Shown one piece after another: positions 53,584-61,628 of a DNA stretch of 64,000 nt. Source of the stretch: Aliikangiella sp. G2MR2-5 (GTDB lineage: Bacteria; Pseudomonadota; Gammaproteobacteria; Enterobacterales; Kangiellaceae). The notes beneath the pieces are model-generated. The model was not told the origin of the DNA. It saw nothing but the letters and a program-made list of their open reading frames with translations, and made no database searches. The DNA lies in NCBI RefSeq assembly GCF_015687155.1, contig NZ_JADPQF010000001.1, positions 372,001 through 436,000 of the forward strand. The letters are read 5' to 3'. Position numbers and translations under genes: made by a program. The number at the start of each line of letters is the position of its first letter. Position 1 is the stretch's first letter.

Positions 53584-55731
53584 TTACTGGTAGAGTGAAT
53601 GGATGAGCTGGGTAAACTCTTCTGCTGCCAGCACCGTCTGGCTCACAGTATCCGGTGATAGAGTTTGGGAACTTCTATTTTCTTGCTCCAGTGAAAACTC
53701 CAGAAGAAGCCCGTGAGCTCCGACGGCTTTGGCTGCCTTTGCTAATGGAAATAATGCAGCACTATTTTTTACTGCATAGGTTGGGTCAACCATGATCGGC
53801 AGGTGACTCTTTTCTTTTATCAATGGAATGGCGCTCAGATCCAGGGTAGTTTGGGTAGCGGTTTCGAAAGTTCGAATACCTCGTTCGCATAAAATCACCT
53901 GCATGTTGCCCTGGGCAAGGATATATTCTGCAGCGTTAAGTAGCTCATCAATCGACGCCATTAGTCCTCTTTTTAGTATTACCGGGCGGTTAACTTCGCC
54001 AACCGCTTTCAATAGAGAATAGTTTTGCATATTTCGAGCACTTATTTGCAACAGGTCGACTTTTTCGGCAATAGATCTGACTGATTCAGTTTCTGTCACT
54101 TCAGTCATTACCGGCAAGTGGTATTTCTGGCCTGCCGCCTGAAGCAATTCGACGCCTTCGATCCCCAACCCTTGAAACCCATAGGGGGAAGTTTGAGGTT
54201 TGAAACAGCTTGCGCGTAGCACTGAAATTCCGGTATCACTGCCAAACCTTGCTGCCGCGTCTATCTGATCTTGACCGATTACTTGATGAGGACCGGCAAT
54301 AACCGCAAAGTCATTGCCTCCAATTTTGACTCCTTTGAATTCAATTACGGTATCTTCCGGTTTATGCGGACGACCTGCGAGCCGGTAATTTCTGGCTTTT
54401 GAGTTGGACTCGCTCTGTTGGTTTTCTGAAGCTGATTCCGACGGAGCTGGCTGCACAGTGTTCTCGCTTTGGCCCGAGAGCGAGCCGTTAAAACTTGAAA
54501 TCTTGGTGCGGCTAAGGGCCTGCGGCGAGACTTTGGTGGCGTCAATATCCTCTGTTGGATAACATCCCAGAACTTTCAGGAAGCGACAGAGTTTAGCGAT
54601 TTCCTCCAACGCTTGTGCGACTTTGGGATCATCTGCATTGCCTGCCAGATCAACATAGAACATTTGTTCCCAGGGTTTGCCTGCTATCGGTCTTGATTCC
54701 AGCTTGCTCAGGGGAATATCTGCATCTCTAAATACCAGTAATACTTCCGCTAGCGATCCTGGCTTTTGTCCCGTGGATATGGCAATCGAGGTTTTACAGC
54801 TTACCTGATTGGAGACCTTTTGAGGACGACGCGAAACCACCAGAAAGCGAGTCGTGTTTTCCTTGAGGTTGGCAACATCGGTAAGTAACACTTTAAGTCC
54901 AAATGCTTCAGCAGATTTTTCACTGGCTACTGCACCAATGGTACCTGTCGTGTCTTCTGCTGCTAGTTGGAGTGCTTCTGCTGTACTCGATACAAGGCTG
55001 ACTTCCGCTGATGTAAGCCGGGGAAGATTTTTATTACATTGGCGGCTTGCCTCGGGATGAGCATGGATCTTGGTTAAACGCGAAAGCTCTGTCGAGTGTT
55101 GGGCAACAAGACAATGTTTAATTGGGTATTTTTCTTCGCCAATAATGGATAACTTTGAATCCAGCAACAGATCATAGACCTCGGTGATGCCACCTGAAGT
55201 CGTATTTTCAATCGGAATAACACCATAATCAGCATTGCCTTGTTCTACTGAACGTAGCACTTTATCGAAAGTTGAAAAGCCCAGATAGGTATTTTCCGTT
55301 GCACTGAAGTGTTTGCCTGCAGCCAGGTAAGAATATGAACCCTTGCCGCCAAGGACCGCGATTGAGCGTACATTGCTGATAGATTCCTGGGGATTTGAGC
55401 GAGATTGTAGGTAGTCTCTTTGTACCGCCAGTGAATCTTCAATAATCAGGTGAAATAGTCGCGTTACGTAGTGAGCATCAAGGCCAATTTCTGCGCCTTT
55501 GGCAATCAGGGTTTCTAGCAACTCTTGCTCGCGCACCTGATCGCGGATAGGTTTGGCTGAAGCCTCTTTATTCATGGCTACCGACAGGCTGAGCTCTCTT
55601 CTTCGGGCAAAAAGCTGCAACAATTTTGAATCTAGCGAAGTGATTTCTGTCCTGATTTCGGATAAAGGTATTTTGGCCGTGGGACTATTACTAGCGGTCA
55701 TAGAAAGTTCGTCTGCTGATTTGTCTACCAT
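53584..55731 (-). CDS. pheA: Chorismate mutase-prephenate dehydratase fused to a degenerate DAHP synthase-like domain
   Basis: 715 aa, against ~390 for ordinary PheA. In order: AroQ chorismate mutase (about 21-105, IRTEITSLDSKLLQLFARRR), prephenate dehydratase (about 119-300, catalytic TTR in KENTTRFLVV), a Phe-binding ACT domain (GSLAEVL and KLESRPIAGKPWEQ intact), a Ser/Glu-rich linker (about 400-465), then a type I-beta DAHP synthase-like domain (466-715). In the last domain the metal-ligand Cys of GPC is His (AGPH, residue 482), the His of DPSH is Tyr (DPTY, 652), the ligand Asp is gone and KPRTSP reads KPQTSP. It is probably inactive there and may be regulatory. The first three domains should make phenylpyruvate with Phe feedback. 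Confidence 0.88.
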   Translation of the reverse strand: MVDKSADELSMTASNSPTAKIPLSEIRTEITSLDSKLLQLFARRRELSLSVAMNKEASAKPIRDQVREQELLETLIAKGAEIGLDAHYVTRLFHLIIEDSLAVQRDYLQSRSNPQESISNVRSIAVLGGKGSYSYLAAGKHFSATENTYLGFSTFDKVLRSVEQGNADYGVIPIENTTSGGITEVYDLLLDSKLSIIGEEKYPIKHCLVAQHSTELSRLTKIHAHPEASRQCNKNLPRLTSAEVSLVSSTAEALQLAAEDTTGTIGAVASEKSAEAFGLKVLLTDVANLKENTTRFLVVSRRPQKVSNQVSCKTSIAISTGQKPGSLAEVLLVFRDADIPLSKLESRPIAGKPWEQMFYVDLAGNADDPKVAQALEEIAKLCRFLKVLGCYPTEDIDATKVSPQALSRTKISSFNGSLSGQSENTVQPAPSESASENQQSESNSKARNYRLAGRPHKPEDTVIEFKGVKIGGNDFAVIAGPHQVIGQDQIDAAARFGSDTGISVLRASCFKPQTSPYGFQGLGIEGVELLQAAGQKYHLPVMTEVTETESVRSIAEKVDLLQISARNMQNYSLLKAVGEVNRPVILKRGLMASIDELLNAAEYILAQGNMQVILCERGIRTFETATQTTLDLSAIPLIKEKSHLPIMVDPTYAVKNSAALFPLAKAAKAVGAHGLLLEFSLEQENRSSQTLSPDTVSQTVLAAEEFTQLIHSLYQ

Positions 55732-55816
55732 GTCTTATGTCTCTGTCATTTGCCTGCAGTTTGCTTTATACCCGCATCTGGGCTGTTTCAAAACTGGCAA
55801 TGCCATTTGCCTTTAC

Positions 55817-55846
55817 AAAAAAACCTCCTGAATTGGAGGTTTTTTC
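55817..55846 (-). terminator. Attenuator-like terminator upstream of pheA
   Basis: On the minus strand, CCTCC (55839-55835) pairs with GGAGG (55828-55824) across a six-base loop. The stem is extended by A/T pairs and ends in a run of seven U. It lies between the candidate leader peptide and the pheA start, so it would end transcription before pheA. A competing GGAGG at 55874-55870 inside the leader could pair with the first arm as a short antiterminator. Confidence 0.65.
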
Positions 55847-55863
55847 TGGGGATTCTTGCCGCG

Positions 55864-55983
55864 TTAATGCCTCCGAAACGGACCCGGTGGTTCAAAATAA
55901 ATAAAAAACAACGCCCTTGCTATCGAGCGAATGCTCAATATTTGTACTTCAGGGTGTTTGTGATGATGTAACGCAGATTTCAT
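55864..55983 (-). CDS. Candidate phenylalanine leader peptide of pheA
   Basis: A 39-codon frame from ATG 55983 to TAA 55866-55864 on the minus strand, too short for usual gene callers. Codons 25-31 read LFFIYFE and codon 36 is another Phe, so there are four Phe and one Tyr in 11 codons just before the attenuator-like hairpin. This is the arrangement of phe-operon leaders such as E. coli pheL. A modest GAGAG lies upstream. A shorter form from the internal TTG at 55911 (AAGGG upstream) is equally possible. The upstream half (HHHKH and others) is unlike a typical leader, hence moderate confidence. Confidence 0.5.
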   Translation of the reverse strand: MKSALHHHKHPEVQILSIRSIARALFFIYFEPPGPFRRH

Positions 55984-56075
55984 GCTCTCAAGTTAACGTC
56001 GTCTCCTGGTCTCGTCCAATTACCTTTGGTAATAAAGCCTCTAATCAGGGGGATTATGAAATTATTAATTAATCC

Positions 56076-56105
56076 TTAACCATTTTAGGTCAGCTTGGGT
56101 ATAAT
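56076..56105 (+). promoter_or_regulatory. Promoter of trpS
   Basis: TTAACC (56076-56081), an 18-base spacer and a perfect TATAAT (56100-56105), 41 bases before the trpS start codon. Confidence 0.65.
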
Positions 56106-56146
56106 GCCGGGTTCCTATTAGAAAAAGTCAAATTGAGGAAAACAGC

Positions 56147-57364
56147 TTGAGTGGTCTAGGCCTCCAGAACCAACGAGTTCTTTCAGGGATGCGTCCTTCC
56201 GGGCGATTGCATTTGGGACACTATCATGGTGTGCTTAAAAATTGGGCAAAATTGCAGCATGAGCATGAGTGCTTCTTTTTCGTGGCTGACTGGCATGTTT
56301 TGACGACCCATTATGATGCGCCAGAAATCATCGAGCAGTCGGTTTGGGATATGGTCATCGACTGGCTAGCTGCAGGGATTAACCCAGGTTCGGCTACTTT
56401 GTTTATCCAGTCTAAAGTTCCAGAGCATGCGGAGCTCCATTTGTTATTATCGATGTTGACTCCTTTAAGCTGGTTGGAAAGAGCGCCAACATATAAAGAG
56501 CAGCAGGAAAAGCTAAAAGATAAAGATCTTAGCACCTATGGTTTTCTGGGATATCCATTACTGCAAACAGCCGATATTCTAGCCTACAAAGCTGGTGCTG
56601 TACCAGTTGGAGCTGATCAGGTACCGCATGTTGAAATGTCTAGAGAAATTGCTCGTCGTTTCAATCACGTTTATGGCAAGGATTCTGGTTTTGAAGAAAA
56701 AGCAGAGGCTGCGGTTAAGAAGCTTGGAAAGAAAAATGCCAAGTTGTATAGCAATCTGAGAAAAGACTACTTGCAAGACGGCAATGAAGAGTCTTTGCAA
56801 AAAGCTCGTGCACTGGTTGAAGGTCATGCGTCAATTTCTCTGGGCGATAAAGAGCGTTTAATCGGTTTTCTAGAGGGTGGCGGTAAAATTATTTTGCCAG
56901 AGCCACAGGCTTTATTGACACCGGTTTCAAAAATGCCAGGGTTGGATGGTCAGAAGATGTCCAAGTCTTACCATAATACAATCGAAATGCGTGAGGCGCC
57001 TGAATCCGTTGAGAACAAAATTAAACGTATGCAGACCGATCCGGCGCGAGTTCGTCTGAGTGATCCTGGTAATCCGGAAAACTGTCCGGTGTGGCAGTTA
57101 CACGAAGTCTATTCACCGCAAGATGTAAAAGATTGGGTGCAAAAAGGCTGTACCAGTGCTGGTATTGGTTGTCTTGAATGTAAACAACCTGTAATCGATT
57201 GTGTTATGAAGGAAACCGGAGAGTTCCGGGAGCGTGCACGGGAGTTTGAAGAGAATCCGGAAATTGTTCGCGGTATCATTGCCGAAGGATCTGAAAAGGC
57301 TCGTGATATAGCGCGTGAAACAATGGAAGATGTGCGCAATGTTATGGGGCTTTCCTATCGTTAG
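56147..57364 (+). CDS. trpS: Tryptophanyl-tRNA synthetase
   Basis: Class I synthetase, 405 aa, starting at TTG with GAGGAAA upstream. The ATP site HIGH motif reads HLGHYHG in SGMRPSGRLHLGHYHGV and the KMSKS loop is GLDGQKMSKSYHN; VPVGADQVPHVEMSREIARR is diagnostic. It is longer than E. coli TrpS (334 aa); the extra length includes an insertion after the fold core (AAVKKLGKKNAKLYSNLRKD) and a Cys-containing C-terminal part (KGCTSAGIGCLECKQPV). Divergent from pheA, with a common promoter region; upstream of scpA. Confidence 0.95.
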   Translation: MSGLGLQNQRVLSGMRPSGRLHLGHYHGVLKNWAKLQHEHECFFFVADWHVLTTHYDAPEIIEQSVWDMVIDWLAAGINPGSATLFIQSKVPEHAELHLLLSMLTPLSWLERAPTYKEQQEKLKDKDLSTYGFLGYPLLQTADILAYKAGAVPVGADQVPHVEMSREIARRFNHVYGKDSGFEEKAEAAVKKLGKKNAKLYSNLRKDYLQDGNEESLQKARALVEGHASISLGDKERLIGFLEGGGKIILPEPQALLTPVSKMPGLDGQKMSKSYHNTIEMREAPESVENKIKRMQTDPARVRLSDPGNPENCPVWQLHEVYSPQDVKDWVQKGCTSAGIGCLECKQPVIDCVMKETGEFRERAREFEENPEIVRGIIAEGSEKARDIARETMEDVRNVMGLSYR

Positions 57365-57458
57365 GAAGCCTCAGTATTTCAGTGTAAATAGAAGCTGGTT
57401 CTTGCCTGGCCTGCTTGTAGTGAGCGGGACCAGACAGACGATTTGAAATATGAAGTGA

Positions 57459-58550
57459 ATGAGCAATCCAGAAAACAATAACCATACAGAATCAGATAAA
57501 CTTGAGGAAAGTGATCTTCAAGTAGAAGAGGTATCTGTAGAAGAACTCGTTGGACAAACTGAAGAGGTTGTTGACGCGGCTGATGTACAGCAAAGTGAGC
57601 AGTCGCAACAGGAGTTACTCGGCGAGACGAGTCAAATACCGGAGATTGCTGAAGCTGTATCTGAGTCTTCAGAGCATGCTGAATCTGAAAAAATTCTTTC
57701 TGGCGAAATACCATCACAGGAAGAAATGCACTTTGCCGTTGTTGGCGGAGAGCCAGTCAATGATATTCCGCAAGACTTATATATTCCACCAGATGCTTTA
57801 GAGGTTTTTCTGGAAGCGTTTGAAGGACCTCTAGACCTGTTACTTTACCTGATCAAAAGACAGAATGTTGATATTTTGAATATTCCAATTGCACATATTA
57901 CTGAGCAATATATGGAATATGTTGAGTTAATGAAATCGATTAATCTGGAGCTTGCCGCTGAGTATCTGGTGATGGCCGCTATGTTGGCGGAAATTAAAAG
58001 TCGGGTACTTCTGCCACGTCCTGAAATTGAAGAAGAGGAAGATGATCCTAGAGCAGATCTGATCCGCCGCTTACAGGAATACGAGCGATTCAAAAAAGCT
58101 GCGCTAGATATCGACGAGCTGCCAAGAATGGAAAGAGAAATTTTTCAGGTGGAAGCCGAAACGCCGGAGCTTCACTTATCCAAGCCATTACCAGATGTGG
58201 AGTTGCGTGATATTTTATCTGCACTAAAGGACGTACTGCAAAGAGCGGAAATGTTTACTCACCACCACATCCAGAAAGAGACTCTCTCTATCCGCGAAAA
58301 AATGGGGCATGTTCTGGCGATTGTTTCGACCGATAATTTTACCGACTTTGTATCGCTTTTTCGGGTAGAAGAAGGTCGTATGGGAATTATCGTTACTTTT
58401 ATGGCTATTATGGAGTTGACCAAAGAGTCGATGATTGAATTAGTTCAATCTGAAGCTTATGCACCCATTCATGTCAGAGCGAGAGGTGGAGGTAGTGACT
58501 ACTCTCTCGATAATGTCGATGAATATGACAGTCAGGTAAACGACGATTAA
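57459..58550 (+). CDS. scpA: Segregation and condensation protein ScpA with acidic N-terminal extension
   Basis: 363 aa, against ~250 for typical ScpA. Kleisin of the SMC-ScpAB condensin. The ScpA core begins near residue 105 (LEVFLEAFEGPLDLLLYLI, RQNVDILNIPIAHITEQYM) and continues through AAEYLVMAAMLAEIKSRVLL to the C-terminal winged helix (VSLFRVEEGRMGIIVTFMAI). The first ~100 residues are strongly acidic and without predicted fold (Glu, Ser, Gln rich). scpB follows. The gammaproteobacterial SMC-ScpAB system is present in lineages lacking MukBEF. Confidence 0.93.
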   Translation: MSNPENNNHTESDKLEESDLQVEEVSVEELVGQTEEVVDAADVQQSEQSQQELLGETSQIPEIAEAVSESSEHAESEKILSGEIPSQEEMHFAVVGGEPVNDIPQDLYIPPDALEVFLEAFEGPLDLLLYLIKRQNVDILNIPIAHITEQYMEYVELMKSINLELAAEYLVMAAMLAEIKSRVLLPRPEIEEEEDDPRADLIRRLQEYERFKKAALDIDELPRMEREIFQVEAETPELHLSKPLPDVELRDILSALKDVLQRAEMFTHHHIQKETLSIREKMGHVLAIVSTDNFTDFVSLFRVEEGRMGIIVTFMAIMELTKESMIELVQSEAYAPIHVRARGGGSDYSLDNVDEYDSQVNDD

Positions 58551-58621
58551 AGTCGCAGGAATCTAAAAAATATACCTATATCTGACGATAAGAATTATTA
58601 GAAGTGAATTAATAGAGCAAC

Positions 58622-59761
58622 TTGTCTATGCAAATTGATGATAACAAGCTAAAAAATATTCTTGAAGCCGCATTGATGGCTGTGGGTAAGCCAATGAGCA
58701 TGGAGCAGCTAATGAAGCTGTTTACCGATGAAGAGCGACCGTCTGCTAGTCGAGTAAAAGATGCATTGGAGCAGTTGCAGCAAGATTGTGAAGGTCGGGG
58801 TATTGAATTAAAAGAAGTGGCAACCGGCTATCGTTATCAGGCAAGACAGGATTACTCAGAGTGGTTGAGCCGTCTGTGGGAAGAAAGAGCACCAAAATAC
58901 TCACGTGCTTATTTGGAAACATTAGCACTGATCGCTTATCGTCAGCCGGTTACTCGCGCGGAAATTGAAGAAGTTCGTGGCGTTAGCGTGAGCAGTAATA
59001 TTATTAGAGCGATGTTGGAAAGAGAGTGGATCCGTGTTGTCGGTCATCGTGATGTCCCCGGCCGTCCATCTCTTTACGCAACAACCAAACAGTTTCTCGA
59101 TTACTTCAATATGAAAAGCCTTGAAGAGCTTCCTTCTTTGGCGGAAATAAGGGATCTGGAAGATTTAAATCCGGAGCTGGAATTGGGCGATCCTGGTATC
59201 ATTAGTAGCGATGAAACAGAAAATAGAGTCGAAGAAGGTGATGGACTTGAGGGTGATGAGCTTGAGGGTGATGAAAGGAACATAAGTGTTGATTCTCTGG
59301 AATCTGAAGAGCCTGAATTAGAACAGAATGAATCTGAAGAGTTCGAATCAGATGAGCAGGATACTTTTGACCTGTCAGAAAATTCGGCGGTCAATGAAGA
59401 TTTTGAGTCTGAAGTTACCCAGGATTTCATTGAGTCAAGCTTGAGCTCTGTGGAGAACTCTGACCTGAATGATGTTGAGTCGGATCTTTCTGGCTTTGAA
59501 AGCGAAAGCGCAAACGAAATAAATAATCATACAGCTAACCCCGATAACTCTGTTGAGTCGTTAACAGTTTCATTGGAGCAGTCTGAATCTGCATCTAATG
59601 AAATGGCTACCGCTGAACTGAGTGATAATGGAGAAAATTCCGAATCATCCATGGTTGAAGAAAGCATCGAAGAAATGTTGCATTCCAATATGGATGAAGG
59701 GCAAGCTGAACCATCTACTGTCGAAGCTGGCGAAGATAGTGAGCAAGCGCGAGAACGCTAG
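58622..59761 (+). CDS. scpB: Segregation and condensation protein ScpB with long acidic tail
   Basis: 379 aa; the conserved part is residues ~1-185 (KNILEAALMAVGKPMSMEQL, YLETLALIAYRQPVTRAEIE, VVGHRDVPGRPSLYATT), the two winged helices that bind ScpA. The remaining ~190 residues are almost all Glu, Asp, Ser and Asn with no fold. The start is TTG 58622 or ATG 58628; no strong ribosome binding site decides it. It lies 71 bases after scpA and 77 before rluB. Confidence 0.93.
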   Translation: MSMQIDDNKLKNILEAALMAVGKPMSMEQLMKLFTDEERPSASRVKDALEQLQQDCEGRGIELKEVATGYRYQARQDYSEWLSRLWEERAPKYSRAYLETLALIAYRQPVTRAEIEEVRGVSVSSNIIRAMLEREWIRVVGHRDVPGRPSLYATTKQFLDYFNMKSLEELPSLAEIRDLEDLNPELELGDPGIISSDETENRVEEGDGLEGDELEGDERNISVDSLESEEPELEQNESEEFESDEQDTFDLSENSAVNEDFESEVTQDFIESSLSSVENSDLNDVESDLSGFESESANEINNHTANPDNSVESLTVSLEQSESASNEMATAELSDNGENSESSMVEESIEEMLHSNMDEGQAEPSTVEAGEDSEQARER

Positions 59762-59850
59762 TCTATTCTTTGTTTGAAGTTAATTTAGCTATTCTATGTA
59801 TTTACCTGTCGTAAGTTATAGGTAAATCTTTCTCATAATTGGTCATTTCT

Positions 59851-60678
59851 ATGAAAGACGAAAAACTGCAAAAAATAATCGCCAACGCCGGACTGACGTC
59901 TCGAAGAGACGCTGAGCGATGGATTGAAGCCGGTCGCGTCAGTGTTAACGGTAGTATCGCTGAGTTGGGCGACCGAGCAAGTGATAAAGATAAAATTCGA
60001 GTTGATGGCAAGATACTGCGGACCACTCCGAGAGAAGAGTTTCAACGACGAATGTTAGCTTATCACAAGCCAGAAGGAGAAATCTGTTCGCGGAAAGATC
60101 CAGAAGGCAGACCTACAATTTTTGATAATTTACCCAGCATTAAAAATGGTCGCTGGATTAATGTAGGACGACTGGATATTAATACCAGCGGCTTGATTTT
60201 TTTTACCAATGACGGTGAGCTGGCTAATCGATTGATGCATCCTTCAAATCAGTTGATTCGTAAGTATGCTTCAAGAGTCAGAGGCGAAATTGACGACGCA
60301 GTATTGAAAAGACTTTCTCGAGGTGTTGAGCTGGAAGACGGTATAGCAAAGTTTGAAACGATCCATGATGCAGGTGGAGAAGGCAGCAACCACTGGTATC
60401 ATGTTTCCATACGAGAAGGCAGAAACCGAGAAGTGAGACGGATTTGGGAGTCTGAAGGAATTCAGGTTTCGAGATTACATAGAATTCAATATGGTCCTTT
60501 TGAACTGGAGCGTTCACTCAAACGTGGGCGATGGAAAGAATTAGAACCGAAAGAGTTGGGCGTTTTTGAGGAATTGGTTGGTCTGAAGAAAACCGTTGTC
60601 GCAAAAACACTTAATCAGAATGCTCAGAAGCGACAGGTCAAGAAAAGATTAAAGGCGAGAAAGATTCGTCGTAAATAG
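59851..60678 (+). CDS. rluB: 23S rRNA pseudouridine synthase RluB
   Basis: 275 aa. An S4 domain (EKLQKIIANAGLTSRRDAER) is followed by the RsuA-type synthase with the catalytic Asp in GRLDINTSGLIFFTNDG and the conserved REGRNREVRRIWESEGIQVS. It makes pseudouridine 2605 in 23S rRNA. The ATG at 59851 is preferred to the upstream TTG at 59839. It has a basic C-terminal tail (KRQVKKRLKARKIRRK). Close to scpAB, as in many gammaproteobacteria. Confidence 0.93.
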   Translation: MKDEKLQKIIANAGLTSRRDAERWIEAGRVSVNGSIAELGDRASDKDKIRVDGKILRTTPREEFQRRMLAYHKPEGEICSRKDPEGRPTIFDNLPSIKNGRWINVGRLDINTSGLIFFTNDGELANRLMHPSNQLIRKYASRVRGEIDDAVLKRLSRGVELEDGIAKFETIHDAGGEGSNHWYHVSIREGRNREVRRIWESEGIQVSRLHRIQYGPFELERSLKRGRWKELEPKELGVFEELVGLKKTVVAKTLNQNAQKRQVKKRLKARKIRRK

Positions 60679-60709
60679 ATAATGAATTGATATTGAAAAT
60701 TGGTAAACT

Positions 60710-61303
60710 ATGTTTAAGAAAGCTCGTATATTAAAGGGATTATTTACTGCAGTTTTGTGCGTTGCGTTATCAAGTTGTGGAGATTTCCCCGATTACCGTT
60801 ACGATCAATCTCAGGAATACTGTGTACTTAGCTTTCCATTTGCGGGAGGAATTTTTGACCGCAAATACGTGGGTTATTTTAATATTACTTCCACTCTTCA
60901 GTATCTGGATTCAGATCCAATGATGTCGATCTTTATTGGTGAACCTTCACATATTGAGCTTGAGCCTGGTAGTGTCCATACGGTAGAGATTGCGGATAAG
61001 AAATATCACCCTGAATTCCATCGTAATTATCTTCAAGCCGAGTTGCAGTATTGGGGGCCAGCATTTACTTTTAACTCGGAACAAACAGAAGAAATTTATG
61101 CCGCATTGAGAGAAGGCTATGACTTGACTATTTATGGCCGTCTTGAAGTCGGCGCTCAATATGAAACAGAAATCTATAATTTCTTTTTCGACAGCGATGA
61201 TGCGCCTTTTCGAGCTTGCGTGAATAGGTTGTTGTCTGATGAAGATATAAAGACTCTTATCGAGCAGCGTGCTAGCGACAATAAGCAAGAATCCGAAAAA
61301 TGA
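60710..61303 (+). CDS. Lipoprotein of unknown function
   Basis: 197 aa. A signal peptide ends in a lipobox (CVALSSCGDFPDY), so it is a membrane-anchored lipoprotein. The mature part has an aromatic-rich segment (EYCVLSFPFAGGIFDRKYVG) and ends with a charged tail (EQRASDNKQESEK). Family not recognised. It starts 32 bases after rluB, probably on the same transcript. Confidence 0.6.
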   Translation: MFKKARILKGLFTAVLCVALSSCGDFPDYRYDQSQEYCVLSFPFAGGIFDRKYVGYFNITSTLQYLDSDPMMSIFIGEPSHIELEPGSVHTVEIADKKYHPEFHRNYLQAELQYWGPAFTFNSEQTEEIYAALREGYDLTIYGRLEVGAQYETEIYNFFFDSDDAPFRACVNRLLSDEDIKTLIEQRASDNKQESEK

Positions 61304-61628
61304 TGATAAAAATAATCTGAATCATAACTGACGATTAACTCTCCATTGATATAAACATTTAAATTTTAAGGCTGGATAAATAATGCTAATAGTTATGGAA
61401 GTTAAAAGAGAACCTGGAGTAAAACGAAAGCTGGGGAGTGAATTGCTACGATTAACGTATTTGTCTCTTATCAAGGCAAATTTCATTTTTTTGACATGAA
61501 CTTGTTTACTGTATCTGCCTACCCTGGATTTAGCTAAGTAATTCTCCAGGGTATTCTCTGCAAAACTCCTGACAAAGGACGATTCAAAGGACTATTTGAT
61601 ACCGTCAGCGTCAAACTATTTTAATTGC
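61304..61628. other. Intergenic region with an inverted repeat
   Basis: 325 bases between a plus-strand lipoprotein gene and the convergent QueD-like gene. It contains TACCCTGGA (61520-61528) and TCCAGGGTA (61545-61553), a perfect 9-base inverted repeat with a 16-base loop but no T run. A 38-codon frame from ATG 61383 lacks a good ribosome binding site and is not called. Nothing else is recognisable. Confidence 0.45.

Noticed and set aside
61383-61499. 38-codon plus-strand frame in the gap after the lipoprotein gene
   Set aside because: The ribosome binding site is too distant and the peptide has no recognisable feature.
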